A stretch of 64,000 nt of DNA from assembly GCA_903912445.1 (NCBI GenBank), contig CAIWHP010000273.1, forward strand, positions 1 through 64,000, read 5' to 3'. A model generated the notes under the pieces. That model searched no databases. It was not told the origin of the DNA and saw only the letters and a list, made by a program, of their open reading frames with translations. Shown piece by piece: positions 20,707 to 28,700 of this stretch (positions are counted from its first letter, which is position 1; the number at the start of each line of letters is the position of its first letter). Position numbers and translations under genes: made by a program. This DNA comes from an uncultured Lentisphaerota bacterium. Its GTDB lineage: Bacteria; Verrucomicrobiota; Kiritimatiellia; CAIQIC01.

Positions 20707-22079
20707 GGTTTTTGCTCTCCACCGTTCCGCAGCTTCAGGTAGTCGGCTGCAAAGACGAACACGCCGGCGGTCCAGCCCATCATGCGCGGCATCTGATATT
20801 CGTCCTTCACCTCAATGGTTCCAGTGACCGCATTGTACTTCTCCCACAGGTCGCCGGTCTTCACAAAATTACGGACAACCGTGTCCACGTACTTGCGCGC
20901 GAGGCGTTGCGCGTCGGCCTTGAAGCCGTAGCGATCCAGCCCTTGGATTGCGAGCATCTGCAGCGGGGGCCAAGCGTTGGGAAAATCCCACTGATAAGAG
21001 AACGGATGAGTGCGTTGCTCGCACGTCGCCAGACCGTGCGCGCCTTCCAGCTTGGCGCACATCGCCTTCACGACCTGCTCCGCCTGCTGCGGCGTGGCGA
21101 AGCCGGCGACCAGCGGATAAAGCGTGGCGCAACTGACGAGGTCGCCCTGCTTCCGGTTCTTCCAGTCGAAGTCGCAGTAGCAGCCGAGCTTCTCGTTCCA
21201 GAGCAGCTCCTGCATCAGCGCCTTGCGCTTCTCGGCCTTCGCCAGCCACGCCGCTTCCTCACCAGCGCCAAGGATCTGGCTGAACCAGGCGAAGTTCAGC
21301 TCGTAGATATAGAGGTTGGCGTTGAGATCCAGCGGACAATATTCCTCGGCACGTCGGTCATAGCGCGGCGTGAAGTCCCATGTCTCCGCCTCGCTCAACG
21401 CCTGGCTGCTGAACGCGAACTGCTCCGCCTTCGTCGCCAGCGCGAGCCCCTTGAAGCGCTCCTTCGCGAGGTAATAATAGAACGCCATCAGGTACTGCTC
21501 CGTCGCGTCGTTGCCGCTGCGGTTCAGCCCGCACGGCGCCAGCCGCTTCGTCATCCAGAAGTTGTAATCCTTCTTCAGCACCGCGACGGCGCTCTTCAGC
21601 CACGCGGCATCCGGCTTGTCCTGATAGATGTCGCGCACCATCTGCGAGAGGAACGGCGTCTGCGACCGGTTCGCCATCGAGCGCCGGTTGGCGGAAGGCA
21701 CGATGCCGAACTGGTCGGTCAGCAGCAGCAGGTTGTTGACGTTGTTCCGCGCCTGCTCCGCGAGGCCGATACGCAGCAGCCCCTGATTGATGAAGTAGGT
21801 GTCCCAGTAGAACTGTTGCTGGAAAGCGTCCTTGATGCACGGCGACGTGTAAGGATGCGGCAGGCCGACCACATCCGCGTCGCCGTTCTTATCCACCTTG
21901 ATGGACTGCGGAAGTCCTTTCTGGATGTGCGCAAGCACGGCCTGTACGCCGGCGCCATTCTCCGGTTTTTCCAAGGGTTGGCAGCCCAAGGCTGCCTGTC
22001 TCGCAAGGCTCGGCTGGAAATCCGCAGCCTGCAAAGTTCCAAGCATTGGAATAAGGCAGAGTGCGAGATGGCGGATCAT
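20703..22079 (-). CDS. GH37 trehalase-like glycosidase
   Basis: A 458-residue (alpha/alpha)6-type glycosidase. Trehalase landmarks are QFYWDTYFINQGLL at 89-102, SEAETWDFTPRY near 229-240 (matching ESGWDFS, with Asp235 the expected catalytic acid), QWDFPNAWPPLQM near 375, and EKYNAVTG with MMGWTAGV near the end. It is shorter than typical periplasmic trehalases (about 550 residues). In this setting the true substrate could be another alpha-linked disaccharide. The leader MIRHLALCLIPMLGTLQAADF is nearly the same as that of the next gene and is followed by the composite repeat peptide FQPSLARQAALGCQPLEK. It has 4-nt overlaps with both neighbours. Confidence 0.85.
   Translation of the reverse strand: MIRHLALCLIPMLGTLQAADFQPSLARQAALGCQPLEKPENGAGVQAVLAHIQKGLPQSIKVDKNGDADVVGLPHPYTSPCIKDAFQQQFYWDTYFINQGLLRIGLAEQARNNVNNLLLLTDQFGIVPSANRRSMANRSQTPFLSQMVRDIYQDKPDAAWLKSAVAVLKKDYNFWMTKRLAPCGLNRSGNDATEQYLMAFYYYLAKERFKGLALATKAEQFAFSSQALSEAETWDFTPRYDRRAEEYCPLDLNANLYIYELNFAWFSQILGAGEEAAWLAKAEKRKALMQELLWNEKLGCYCDFDWKNRKQGDLVSCATLYPLVAGFATPQQAEQVVKAMCAKLEGAHGLATCEQRTHPFSYQWDFPNAWPPLQMLAIQGLDRYGFKADAQRLARKYVDTVVRNFVKTGDLWEKYNAVTGTIEVKDEYQMPRMMGWTAGVFVFAADYLKLRNGGEQKP
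21966..22052. repeat. Composite element in the GH37 leader
   Basis: The outer palindromes are centred at 21976 and 22044 (68 bp apart). Between them lie the inverted repeat GCAGCCCAAGGCTGC and a half-palindrome GCAAGGCTCGG. It is almost identical to 24404-24488 and inverted relative to 37459-37543. Confidence 0.93.
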
Positions 22080-24514
22080 GGTCGGCCTCCTTTTTGCAGC
22101 GGACGGATGAAAACAATCAGCACGGTTTCAAACGGCGGTGTCTGAATCCGCAGCATGCCGCGCGCGCGGTCCAGCGTCAGGGCCTCGGGGGCGAGCGGGG
22201 CTTCCGGTTTTTCGGGACACACGACGGTCGCCGTCACGTCGCGACCACGCCACGCGTCGGGCAGGCGCAGCGTGGTCACGCACGCAGGCGCGGCGCGGAT
22301 GGCGTCGCGATCAACATCGATGTCGTAGTTGTTGAGGTCGAGCGAAAGTGCGTCGGCATCGTGGTTGAGATTTACGCCGACGGTCGCGGGCGCGTCGGTT
22401 TTCAAGCGCGCTTCGACCTGCTCGAACGCGAGGAGCGCATCCATCTGCTGCGCGGCGGTGGCATCGCGCTCCTTGCGCCAGTAGGCGACACCAAACTTGT
22501 TGGTGGTGCTGCGCGCGCCGGCGATCTCGACCGGCGACTCGCGCGCAAAAAGAAAACGATCCGGCCCATAGCGCGTGGCCGTCTGGCCGGTGGTGACGAG
22601 CTTGCCGCCGGCGGCAATGTAACGCCGCAATTCGCCAAGCTCCGCGTCGGAGAGCGACAGCACCGAAGGCAGCACCACCAACGGAAACCGCGCGAGGTTC
22701 GTCGCGGTCAAATCCTGCTGGAGCACCACATCCCACTGGCGATGCGTGTCGCCGAGGAACTGGCACCAGCCGCAATACTCGTCCACGAACTGGTCCATCA
22801 CCGGATTGAACACGGAGCACGAGGCGATTTCCGACCATGCGGAGTGGATGAGAGCAACATCGGCGAGGTAGCGGCGCGCGCCGAGGCGCGGCGCGTTAGT
22901 CTTGATGAAGCGATTGATGAAGCCCGCGCTCTCCGGCGTGCCAGGCGAGTAGCCATCGAGATACCAGTGCCCGTAGTCGAGCAGGCCGCGGTTGACGAAG
23001 CCGTCGCACGCGAGAACTTTGTGCAGGTTCTCGTGGCCCGCGCCGGCTTTGTCCTTGCTGACGTATAGGCTCGGCCAGCAGTAGGGCGCATCGGAGATCG
23101 CCGCGCCGAGGCGGGTGACGTAGGCGACGCGTCCCTGCGGCGGCAGGCCCATCGCGCGCATGCCATACCAGGTCTGCACCGTGCTCCACTCAAAATGCGC
23201 AACATCGCACGTGCCCTTCATCAGCGTTTCGCCGAGCGGAAACGGAATCGTGTTGCCGAAGATCGCGCAGTCGAGCGCGCTCTCCCGCGCCGCTTTTTTC
23301 GCGGCGGCGTAGAACGCGCGATGATACGTCAGCGCCGACTCGACCAAATGCATGCGGTAGCAGCACCACACCGGATCGGTCGTCCACTGTGGATTCAGGG
23401 CGTGCCACGCCTTGCCGCGCGAGGCGAACGGCTTCTCGCGGATATACGCCGTGATGTCGAACGCCGCGGGATCTTCCACGCCCATCCGCTTCAGCTCCTC
23501 GGGCGAAAAATGGCGGTGCAGATAATCGCGGAACGTCGCGACCGACCACAGGCCGAACGCCGACTGGTTGGCGTAGCCGAGGTTGTTGTCGCCGAAATTA
23601 TCGGCATGAATTCCGTCGGGCCGCAGTTTGGGAATGATGCGCCCGATCTCGCGGCAGACATAGTCGCGCAGTTGTGGATTGGCGAAATCAACATCCACGA
23701 GCCGGACAGTTTGCCAGCCGCTTTTCCCCTGCACCTCGGCGCGGCCGGTTTGCCGCCCGCTCAACTGCGCGAGGCCGCTGCGCGTGGCGAAGTCATCGGT
23801 GATTTTCGCGTTGCTGCTGAAGCCGAACTTCCACGAGCCATCGAGAGCGCGGCGCGTCAGCGTTGCATAAAGATCTTCGGAAGGTTTGCCGTCCGGCTGC
23901 GTGAACGCGGGCAAGCCGTAGCTCTTCGCCGTGGGGTGCGGCGCCCACGACACATCGCCCATGAACGCCGCGAGCCCGAACCAGCGCGCCGTCAGCGGCG
24001 TCTTGCCGTCCCACCACGGCAACGACCAACCGCTGTGCACCATGCGACCATCGGCGGCGAAGAACGCGGCGTAGTCGCCGACCTCGCCGAGGTCGTAATA
24101 GATGACGCGCTTGACGCCCGCCAGCTCGAACTTGGCACGCGTCGCGGTATAGACGCGATATTTTTCGACCTCGTCGAAGTACCAGAAACCGTACCAGCCG
24201 TAGATGCCCGCGCCGCGCGCCGCGCCCGGCAAAATCTTCCCCAGCTCCGGCGCGCCCAGCCCCACGCTCGCGAGCGGCGTGAGCGTATGCCACCACGGCG
24301 TGGCGGAGTTTTCCAAGGATTGGAACTTTTCCCCACCAGTTTTCCAAGCATTGGAAAATTCCGGCGCAATTATTCCAAGGGTTGGAATAATTACCGCGCT
24401 TTTTCCCAAGGGTTGGCAGCCCAAGGCTGCCTGTCTCGCAAGGCTCGGCTGGAAATTGCCGGCCTGCAAAGTTCCAAGCATTGGAAACAGGCAGAGCGCG
24501 AGGCGGCGGATCAT
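22076..24514 (-). CDS. Putative secreted TIM-barrel glycoside hydrolase
   Basis: An 812-residue secreted protein. After the leader MIRRLALCLFPMLGTLQA come about 50 residues made almost wholly of repeats (palindromes read as CQPLGK, IPTLGI, FSNAWK and FQSLEN). The likely catalytic barrel starts near GIYGWYGFWYFDEVEKYR. It contains RPDGIHADNFGDNNLGY, a strand-end acidic cluster, and CDVAHFEWSTVQTWYGM. From about residue 560 a beta-galactosidase-trimerisation or glutamine-amidotransferase-like region is suggested by FPLVVLPSVLSLSDAELGELRRYIAAGG. I cannot name the GH family. It overlaps both neighbours by 4 nt. It is probably a glycosidase acting on the same glycan, judged from fold hints and context. 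Confidence 0.7.
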   Translation of the reverse strand: MIRRLALCLFPMLGTLQAGNFQPSLARQAALGCQPLGKSAVIIPTLGIIAPEFSNAWKTGGEKFQSLENSATPWWHTLTPLASVGLGAPELGKILPGAARGAGIYGWYGFWYFDEVEKYRVYTATRAKFELAGVKRVIYYDLGEVGDYAAFFAADGRMVHSGWSLPWWDGKTPLTARWFGLAAFMGDVSWAPHPTAKSYGLPAFTQPDGKPSEDLYATLTRRALDGSWKFGFSSNAKITDDFATRSGLAQLSGRQTGRAEVQGKSGWQTVRLVDVDFANPQLRDYVCREIGRIIPKLRPDGIHADNFGDNNLGYANQSAFGLWSVATFRDYLHRHFSPEELKRMGVEDPAAFDITAYIREKPFASRGKAWHALNPQWTTDPVWCCYRMHLVESALTYHRAFYAAAKKAARESALDCAIFGNTIPFPLGETLMKGTCDVAHFEWSTVQTWYGMRAMGLPPQGRVAYVTRLGAAISDAPYCWPSLYVSKDKAGAGHENLHKVLACDGFVNRGLLDYGHWYLDGYSPGTPESAGFINRFIKTNAPRLGARRYLADVALIHSAWSEIASCSVFNPVMDQFVDEYCGWCQFLGDTHRQWDVVLQQDLTATNLARFPLVVLPSVLSLSDAELGELRRYIAAGGKLVTTGQTATRYGPDRFLFARESPVEIAGARSTTNKFGVAYWRKERDATAAQQMDALLAFEQVEARLKTDAPATVGVNLNHDADALSLDLNNYDIDVDRDAIRAAPACVTTLRLPDAWRGRDVTATVVCPEKPEAPLAPEALTLDRARGMLRIQTPPFETVLIVFIRPLQKGGRP
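24309..24488. repeat. Five-palindrome array plus composite element
   Basis: Palindromes centred at 24318, 24349, 24380 and 24411, each step 31 bp, then the composite element ending in a palindrome at 24479 (68 bp further). It encodes about 50 residues of the putative TIM-barrel enzyme's leader and uses all three reading frames of the palindrome. Confidence 0.95.
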
Positions 24515-25854
24515 GGGCGGCCTCCGCTTGGTGCCGCGCGGGCGGGGGGCGGGAAATCGCGCGTGGCCAAGGTGCGCGGCGCGTCGGCATAGGGCGTGAG
24601 GCCCTCGGACCAGTCGGGCTTGCCGCCGAAGGTGTTGCCGGAGGCATAGCTCGGCTCGCGCGATTCGTTCTTGATGGCGGTGCCGCTCACATTGAATTGG
24701 TTGCCGGAAATCAGGATGTGGCCGGAGCGCGGGCCGATGCGTACGCCGACGCGGTTAGGATTCGCCGGCTCGGTGAAGATGTTGCCATCGATGACAAAGT
24801 TCGCGCCGAACTCGAGGTTGATGTCGCGCGGTTCGTAGTCGCGGCGTTTTTCCTTGGTGCCACCCGGCACCGGCAGTTCGTCGGGCTGGTGCCACGGCGT
24901 GCCGGTGCGGTCGAGGCAGTAGAAAAGGCAATGACTGATGTTCGCCTGCTGCACGCAGAGGATGTTGAGGCCCTGATCGCGATAGGCCACGTGGCAATCA
25001 GTAATGTGCAGCCCCGGCTCCGGCCATTCGCCCTCGGCCTTCTTCATGTCCACGACGATGCCCTCGGCCTGCCCGACGAAATAGCAGCCGCGGATGATGC
25101 CGTCCTCCGGCGCATCCGGTTTCATCTTGTCGACGCGATGGACCAGACCGTAACGGCCGCCGAGCGCGCGGCAGTCGGTGAGGCTCGGGCTGTAGCAATC
25201 CTCCAGCAGAAAATTGTATTCCATGTTGAACGCCTGGTCGCGGATCGCCGGCTGATATTGCTGCGTGACCTTGATGTTATGCAGCAGCGTGAACCATGCG
25301 TTGCGTACATGGACGGCAGTGTTGAAGTGGCCACGGTCGAATTTCTCGCCGCGGATGGTGAGATCGCGCGCGGTGAACTGGCGGTCGTTCTGCACGCCGG
25401 CGTTGGCGGTGTCGAAGGAGAGCGCCGTGCCCGCTCCGTTGCGCGCCGCGACGAGCGAAAGATCGGAGACGATCACGCTCATGCGCGTGATGTGCTTGCC
25501 GACAAAGGCGATGCCACCCTCGGCGTTATCCACCAGCAACTCGGTGACGTTCTCGCCGGCGCCCTGGATGTGCAGGCCGTAATTGCTGTTGTTGCCCGCG
25601 GCGGTGAGCAGCACGCGACTGGCGAGGCGATAGCGTCCCGGTGGAATGCTGATGCGGATGTGCCGGTTGGTGCCGGCGGCGGCCATCACGCGCGCGAAGG
25701 CCTCGGAGGAATCGCGCTCGCCGCGCGCATCCGCGCCGTAGTCGGTGAGCACCGCGGAGATGGCGGGCACATCCGTTGCCTTCGTCGGCGCGGGTTCCGC
25801 TGCGCGGGCAACCGCGAGCAGCAAGGCCAGGGCAAGTATGGTGTGTGTTTTCAT
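24511..25854 (-). CDS. Secreted pectate-lyase-like right-handed beta-helix protein
   Basis: A 447-residue secreted protein with signal peptide MKTHTILALALLLAVARA. The start of the beta-helix is typical of the pectate-lyase/GH28-like superfamily: VLTDYGADARGERDSSEAF at about 35-53, then IRISIPPGRYRLASRVLL. Repeated short turns follow (HISGNQFNVSGTAIKN near the end), as expected of a parallel helix. It could be a lyase or a hydrolase cutting the backbone, and no family-specific catalytic triad is obvious. It overlaps the double-sulfatase gene and the TIM-barrel gene by ATGA tetranucleotides. No palindrome is present. Confidence 0.82.
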   Translation of the reverse strand: MKTHTILALALLLAVARAAEPAPTKATDVPAISAVLTDYGADARGERDSSEAFARVMAAAGTNRHIRISIPPGRYRLASRVLLTAAGNNSNYGLHIQGAGENVTELLVDNAEGGIAFVGKHITRMSVIVSDLSLVAARNGAGTALSFDTANAGVQNDRQFTARDLTIRGEKFDRGHFNTAVHVRNAWFTLLHNIKVTQQYQPAIRDQAFNMEYNFLLEDCYSPSLTDCRALGGRYGLVHRVDKMKPDAPEDGIIRGCYFVGQAEGIVVDMKKAEGEWPEPGLHITDCHVAYRDQGLNILCVQQANISHCLFYCLDRTGTPWHQPDELPVPGGTKEKRRDYEPRDINLEFGANFVIDGNIFTEPANPNRVGVRIGPRSGHILISGNQFNVSGTAIKNESREPSYASGNTFGGKPDWSEGLTPYADAPRTLATRDFPPPARAAPSGGRP

Positions 25855-28700
25855 GGGGTGGACCGGAGGGATTGCGCGCGGTCGTTGACTGGCGCGGTGG
25901 GATCGCGCAGCGCCACCGGCACATCGTTTTGTTGCGGCGCGCCGGGCGTGCTGCGACCGGATTCGAGCCAGCGCTTGAGCAGCGCGGTGAGTTCATCGGC
26001 TTTGACACGGTGCTCGGCGATCACGTTCTTCGTTTCGCCAAGATCGGCGGCGAGGTCATAGAGTTCGTCCTTGCCGTCCGGCATCACAATCAGCTTCAGC
26101 GGCCCCTGACGGATGGCAAACAGGCGCGCGCCGGGATTATGAATCACGGCGGGATGCGTTGGCAGCGCGGGCTTCTCGCCGCGCAGCAGAGGCAAGATGC
26201 TGTAGCTATCTTCAGCGGCTTCGTCCGGCAGCTTCGCGCCGAGCAATTCGGCGCACGTCGCCATGAACGTGGTCTGGCAGACGAGTTCATCGGACACGAC
26301 GCCGGCAGGCGTGTGACCGGGCCAGCGCGCGACAAACGGGACGCGGTGGCCGCCCTCATAGATCGAGGCCTTCGCGCCGCGCAGCGGGCCGCTGCCGCTG
26401 TGGCCGGCCTTGTTGAGCGGCGTACGGCTGTTGCCGGCGGGCCCGTTGTCGCTGGTGAAAATCAGGATGGTGTTGTCGGCGATGCCATTTTTTTCGAGCG
26501 CGGCCATCACATGACCGAGAGCGGCATCGGTCTCGAGGATGAAATCCGCCAGCGGACAGACGCCGCTCTTGCCGAGGAACGGCGCCGAAGGCACCACCGG
26601 GAAATGCGGCGCGGTGAGCGCGAGGTAGAGGAAGAACGGCTGCTTCGTTTGGGCACCGCGCGTGATGACCTCCTCGGCCTCGCGCACGAGCGAAGGCATG
26701 ATCTGATCGAACTCATAGCCCGCGACCATCGGACCCGCCGGGCCGGTGGTGGTCTTGTTGCCGGTATCGGAGATGTCGCCCGCGGGTTTTAGCACCGTGG
26801 GCACGGCGACGAGTTTGTCGTCGCGGATGAAACCGTAGGGCGGCATGTTCGGCACATCGGGGCCGAAGTAGGATTGGAAACCGCGCTGCACCGGCCCGCC
26901 GCCGTGCGGGCGGGAGAACGCCGCCTGCCACGCCGCGCGCTGCGCCTCCGTGGCCTCGGTCGGCGCGTCCTTGCGATAGCCGAACTTGAACAGCGGCAGA
27001 TCGCGCTCCGCGATGTTCCAGTCGAAGCCGAGATGCCACTTACCCACGCACGCCGTGCGATAGCCGTGCTGCGCGAGCAGCGCGGGCAGCGTCAGGCGAT
27101 CCGGCGCGATCAGCGGCGCGTCATAGTCGTTGAGCACGCCGCGCTGTAGCCGCGTGCGCCACGAGTGGCGACCCGTGAGAATGCCGTAGCGCGTCGGCGT
27201 GCAGACGCTCGTGGGTGTGTGTACGTCGGTGAAGCGCGTCCCCTGCGTCGCGAGTCGGTCCACGTTCGGCGTCTTGAATTTCGCCTGCGGGTTGTAGCAG
27301 GAGATGTCGCCATAGCCGAGGTCATCGGCCAGAACCAGGACGATATTCGGGAGATTGCTGCGCACGCCGGTCACCGGAGGAACCGCCGGCTTCGCGCGCG
27401 GCGTCCGCGTGGTGGCGAGATTGCCCGCGTCCCATTTTTTCCACGCAGCTTCCATCTGCCGCGCCAGCACCGGCCGTTTTGTCGTTAGGTCCGTGCTTTC
27501 GGCGATATCCTGGCGCAGGTTGAACAAACCTTTGTCCGCATCCACGCGCACGAGCTTCAGGTCGCCGCCGCGCACAGCCAGCTGGCGCGCGCCAAATTTC
27601 CAGAACAGGTGTTCGCGCGACGGCGGCTCCGCTTTACCTTCCAGCCAAGGGAGCAGATTGAGGCCGTCGAAAACAACATCACGCGGAGCGTTATGACCAC
27701 TCGCCGCGAGCAGTGTCGGCAGCAGATCGAGCGAACTGACGGGCACATCGCTGATGCCGCCAGCCGTGATGTGGCCGGGCCACTGGATGCAGAACGGCAC
27801 GCGCACGCCGCCCTCCCAGAGTTGCGCCTTCGAGCCGCGCAGCGGCGCGTTGCTGCCGCCGTTTTCCGCCGAGCCGGGGATCAGCGCCGCGCCATTGTCG
27901 CTGATGAAAACGACGAGCGTATTTTCCGCGCGCCCGCTTTCGCGCAGCGCCGCGAGCACGCGTCCGATGGCGTCGTCGAGCGCAAGAATCATCGCCGCGC
28001 AGATCTTCCGACGCGGGTCGGTGATGTGTGCGGTCTTCGCCAGGTAACTGTCCGGCGCTTCCAGCGGCACATGCGGCGCGTTGAACACGAGGTAGAGGAA
28101 GAACGGATCGGCCGCTGGCTTGCGAATGAACGCACAGGCTTCGTCGGCGAAGGCGAAGGTCATGTAGTCCTTCAGCTCCGCCTTCTCGCGTCCGTGCAGC
28201 AGCGCACCCCACTGCGGGTCTTCGGCGTTGACATAGCTGTGCATGCCGCCAAGGAAGCCAAAGAACTCGTCGAAGCCGCGCGAGAGCGGATGATGTTTCT
28301 CGCTCTCGCCGAGATGCCACTTGCCGATGCACGCGGTGCGATAGCCCGCCGCCTTCAGATGATCTGCCATCGTCTTGTGTTCCAGCGGCAGGCCGGCCTC
28401 CGAGCCGTGCGCCGGATTGCCCTCGAACGGCAGAATCCGGGTAGGGTAGCGACCGGTGAGCAGACTCGCGCGCGACGGCCCGCAGACCGGCGCGGTCACG
28501 TAGCCGCTCGTGAAGCGCAGCCCCTGCGCCGCGAGCCGATCCAGATTCGGTGTGGCGAAATCTTTGCAGCCATAGGCGCTCATGTCGCCGTAGCCGAGAT
28601 CGTCGGCAACGATGAGGAGGATGTTGGGCTTGGCCTCGGCAGCGATAGTTTGGCCGCCAAGAAGGACGAGGAGCGCAAGAAGTAGCCGTGTTGTTTTCAT
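25851..28700 (-). CDS. Tandem double sulfatase (two complete type I sulfatase domains fused)
   Basis: The start at 28700 gives a Sec signal, MKTTRLLLALLVLLGGQTIA, and an ATGA overlap with the upstream beta-helix gene. Upstream in-frame codons have no leader character. The 949-residue product has a first sulfatase domain at about 24-425 (PNILLIVADDLGYGD, formylglycine motif C-G-P-S-R at Cys73, FISDNG) and a second at 451-949 (PNIVLVLADDLGYGD, C-T-P-T-R at Cys500, FTSDNGPAGNSRTPL). A short linker rich in R, P and A joins them. Both keep the Cys, Arg and Asp landmarks, so both may be active. The fusion would keep two desulfation steps together. Domain 2 resembles arylsulfatase A types. Confidence 0.93.
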   Translation of the reverse strand: MKTTRLLLALLVLLGGQTIAAEAKPNILLIVADDLGYGDMSAYGCKDFATPNLDRLAAQGLRFTSGYVTAPVCGPSRASLLTGRYPTRILPFEGNPAHGSEAGLPLEHKTMADHLKAAGYRTACIGKWHLGESEKHHPLSRGFDEFFGFLGGMHSYVNAEDPQWGALLHGREKAELKDYMTFAFADEACAFIRKPAADPFFLYLVFNAPHVPLEAPDSYLAKTAHITDPRRKICAAMILALDDAIGRVLAALRESGRAENTLVVFISDNGAALIPGSAENGGSNAPLRGSKAQLWEGGVRVPFCIQWPGHITAGGISDVPVSSLDLLPTLLAASGHNAPRDVVFDGLNLLPWLEGKAEPPSREHLFWKFGARQLAVRGGDLKLVRVDADKGLFNLRQDIAESTDLTTKRPVLARQMEAAWKKWDAGNLATTRTPRAKPAVPPVTGVRSNLPNIVLVLADDLGYGDISCYNPQAKFKTPNVDRLATQGTRFTDVHTPTSVCTPTRYGILTGRHSWRTRLQRGVLNDYDAPLIAPDRLTLPALLAQHGYRTACVGKWHLGFDWNIAERDLPLFKFGYRKDAPTEATEAQRAAWQAAFSRPHGGGPVQRGFQSYFGPDVPNMPPYGFIRDDKLVAVPTVLKPAGDISDTGNKTTTGPAGPMVAGYEFDQIMPSLVREAEEVITRGAQTKQPFFLYLALTAPHFPVVPSAPFLGKSGVCPLADFILETDAALGHVMAALEKNGIADNTILIFTSDNGPAGNSRTPLNKAGHSGSGPLRGAKASIYEGGHRVPFVARWPGHTPAGVVSDELVCQTTFMATCAELLGAKLPDEAAEDSYSILPLLRGEKPALPTHPAVIHNPGARLFAIRQGPLKLIVMPDGKDELYDLAADLGETKNVIAEHRVKADELTALLKRWLESGRSTPGAPQQNDVPVALRDPTAPVNDRAQSLRSTP

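Noticed and set aside
24309-24488. CRISPR array (palindromic repeats with unique spacers)
   Set aside because: The repeats are about 15-18 bp with 14-17-bp spacers, lie inside an open reading frame, occur in clusters of one to five across 45 kb, and no cas genes are present.
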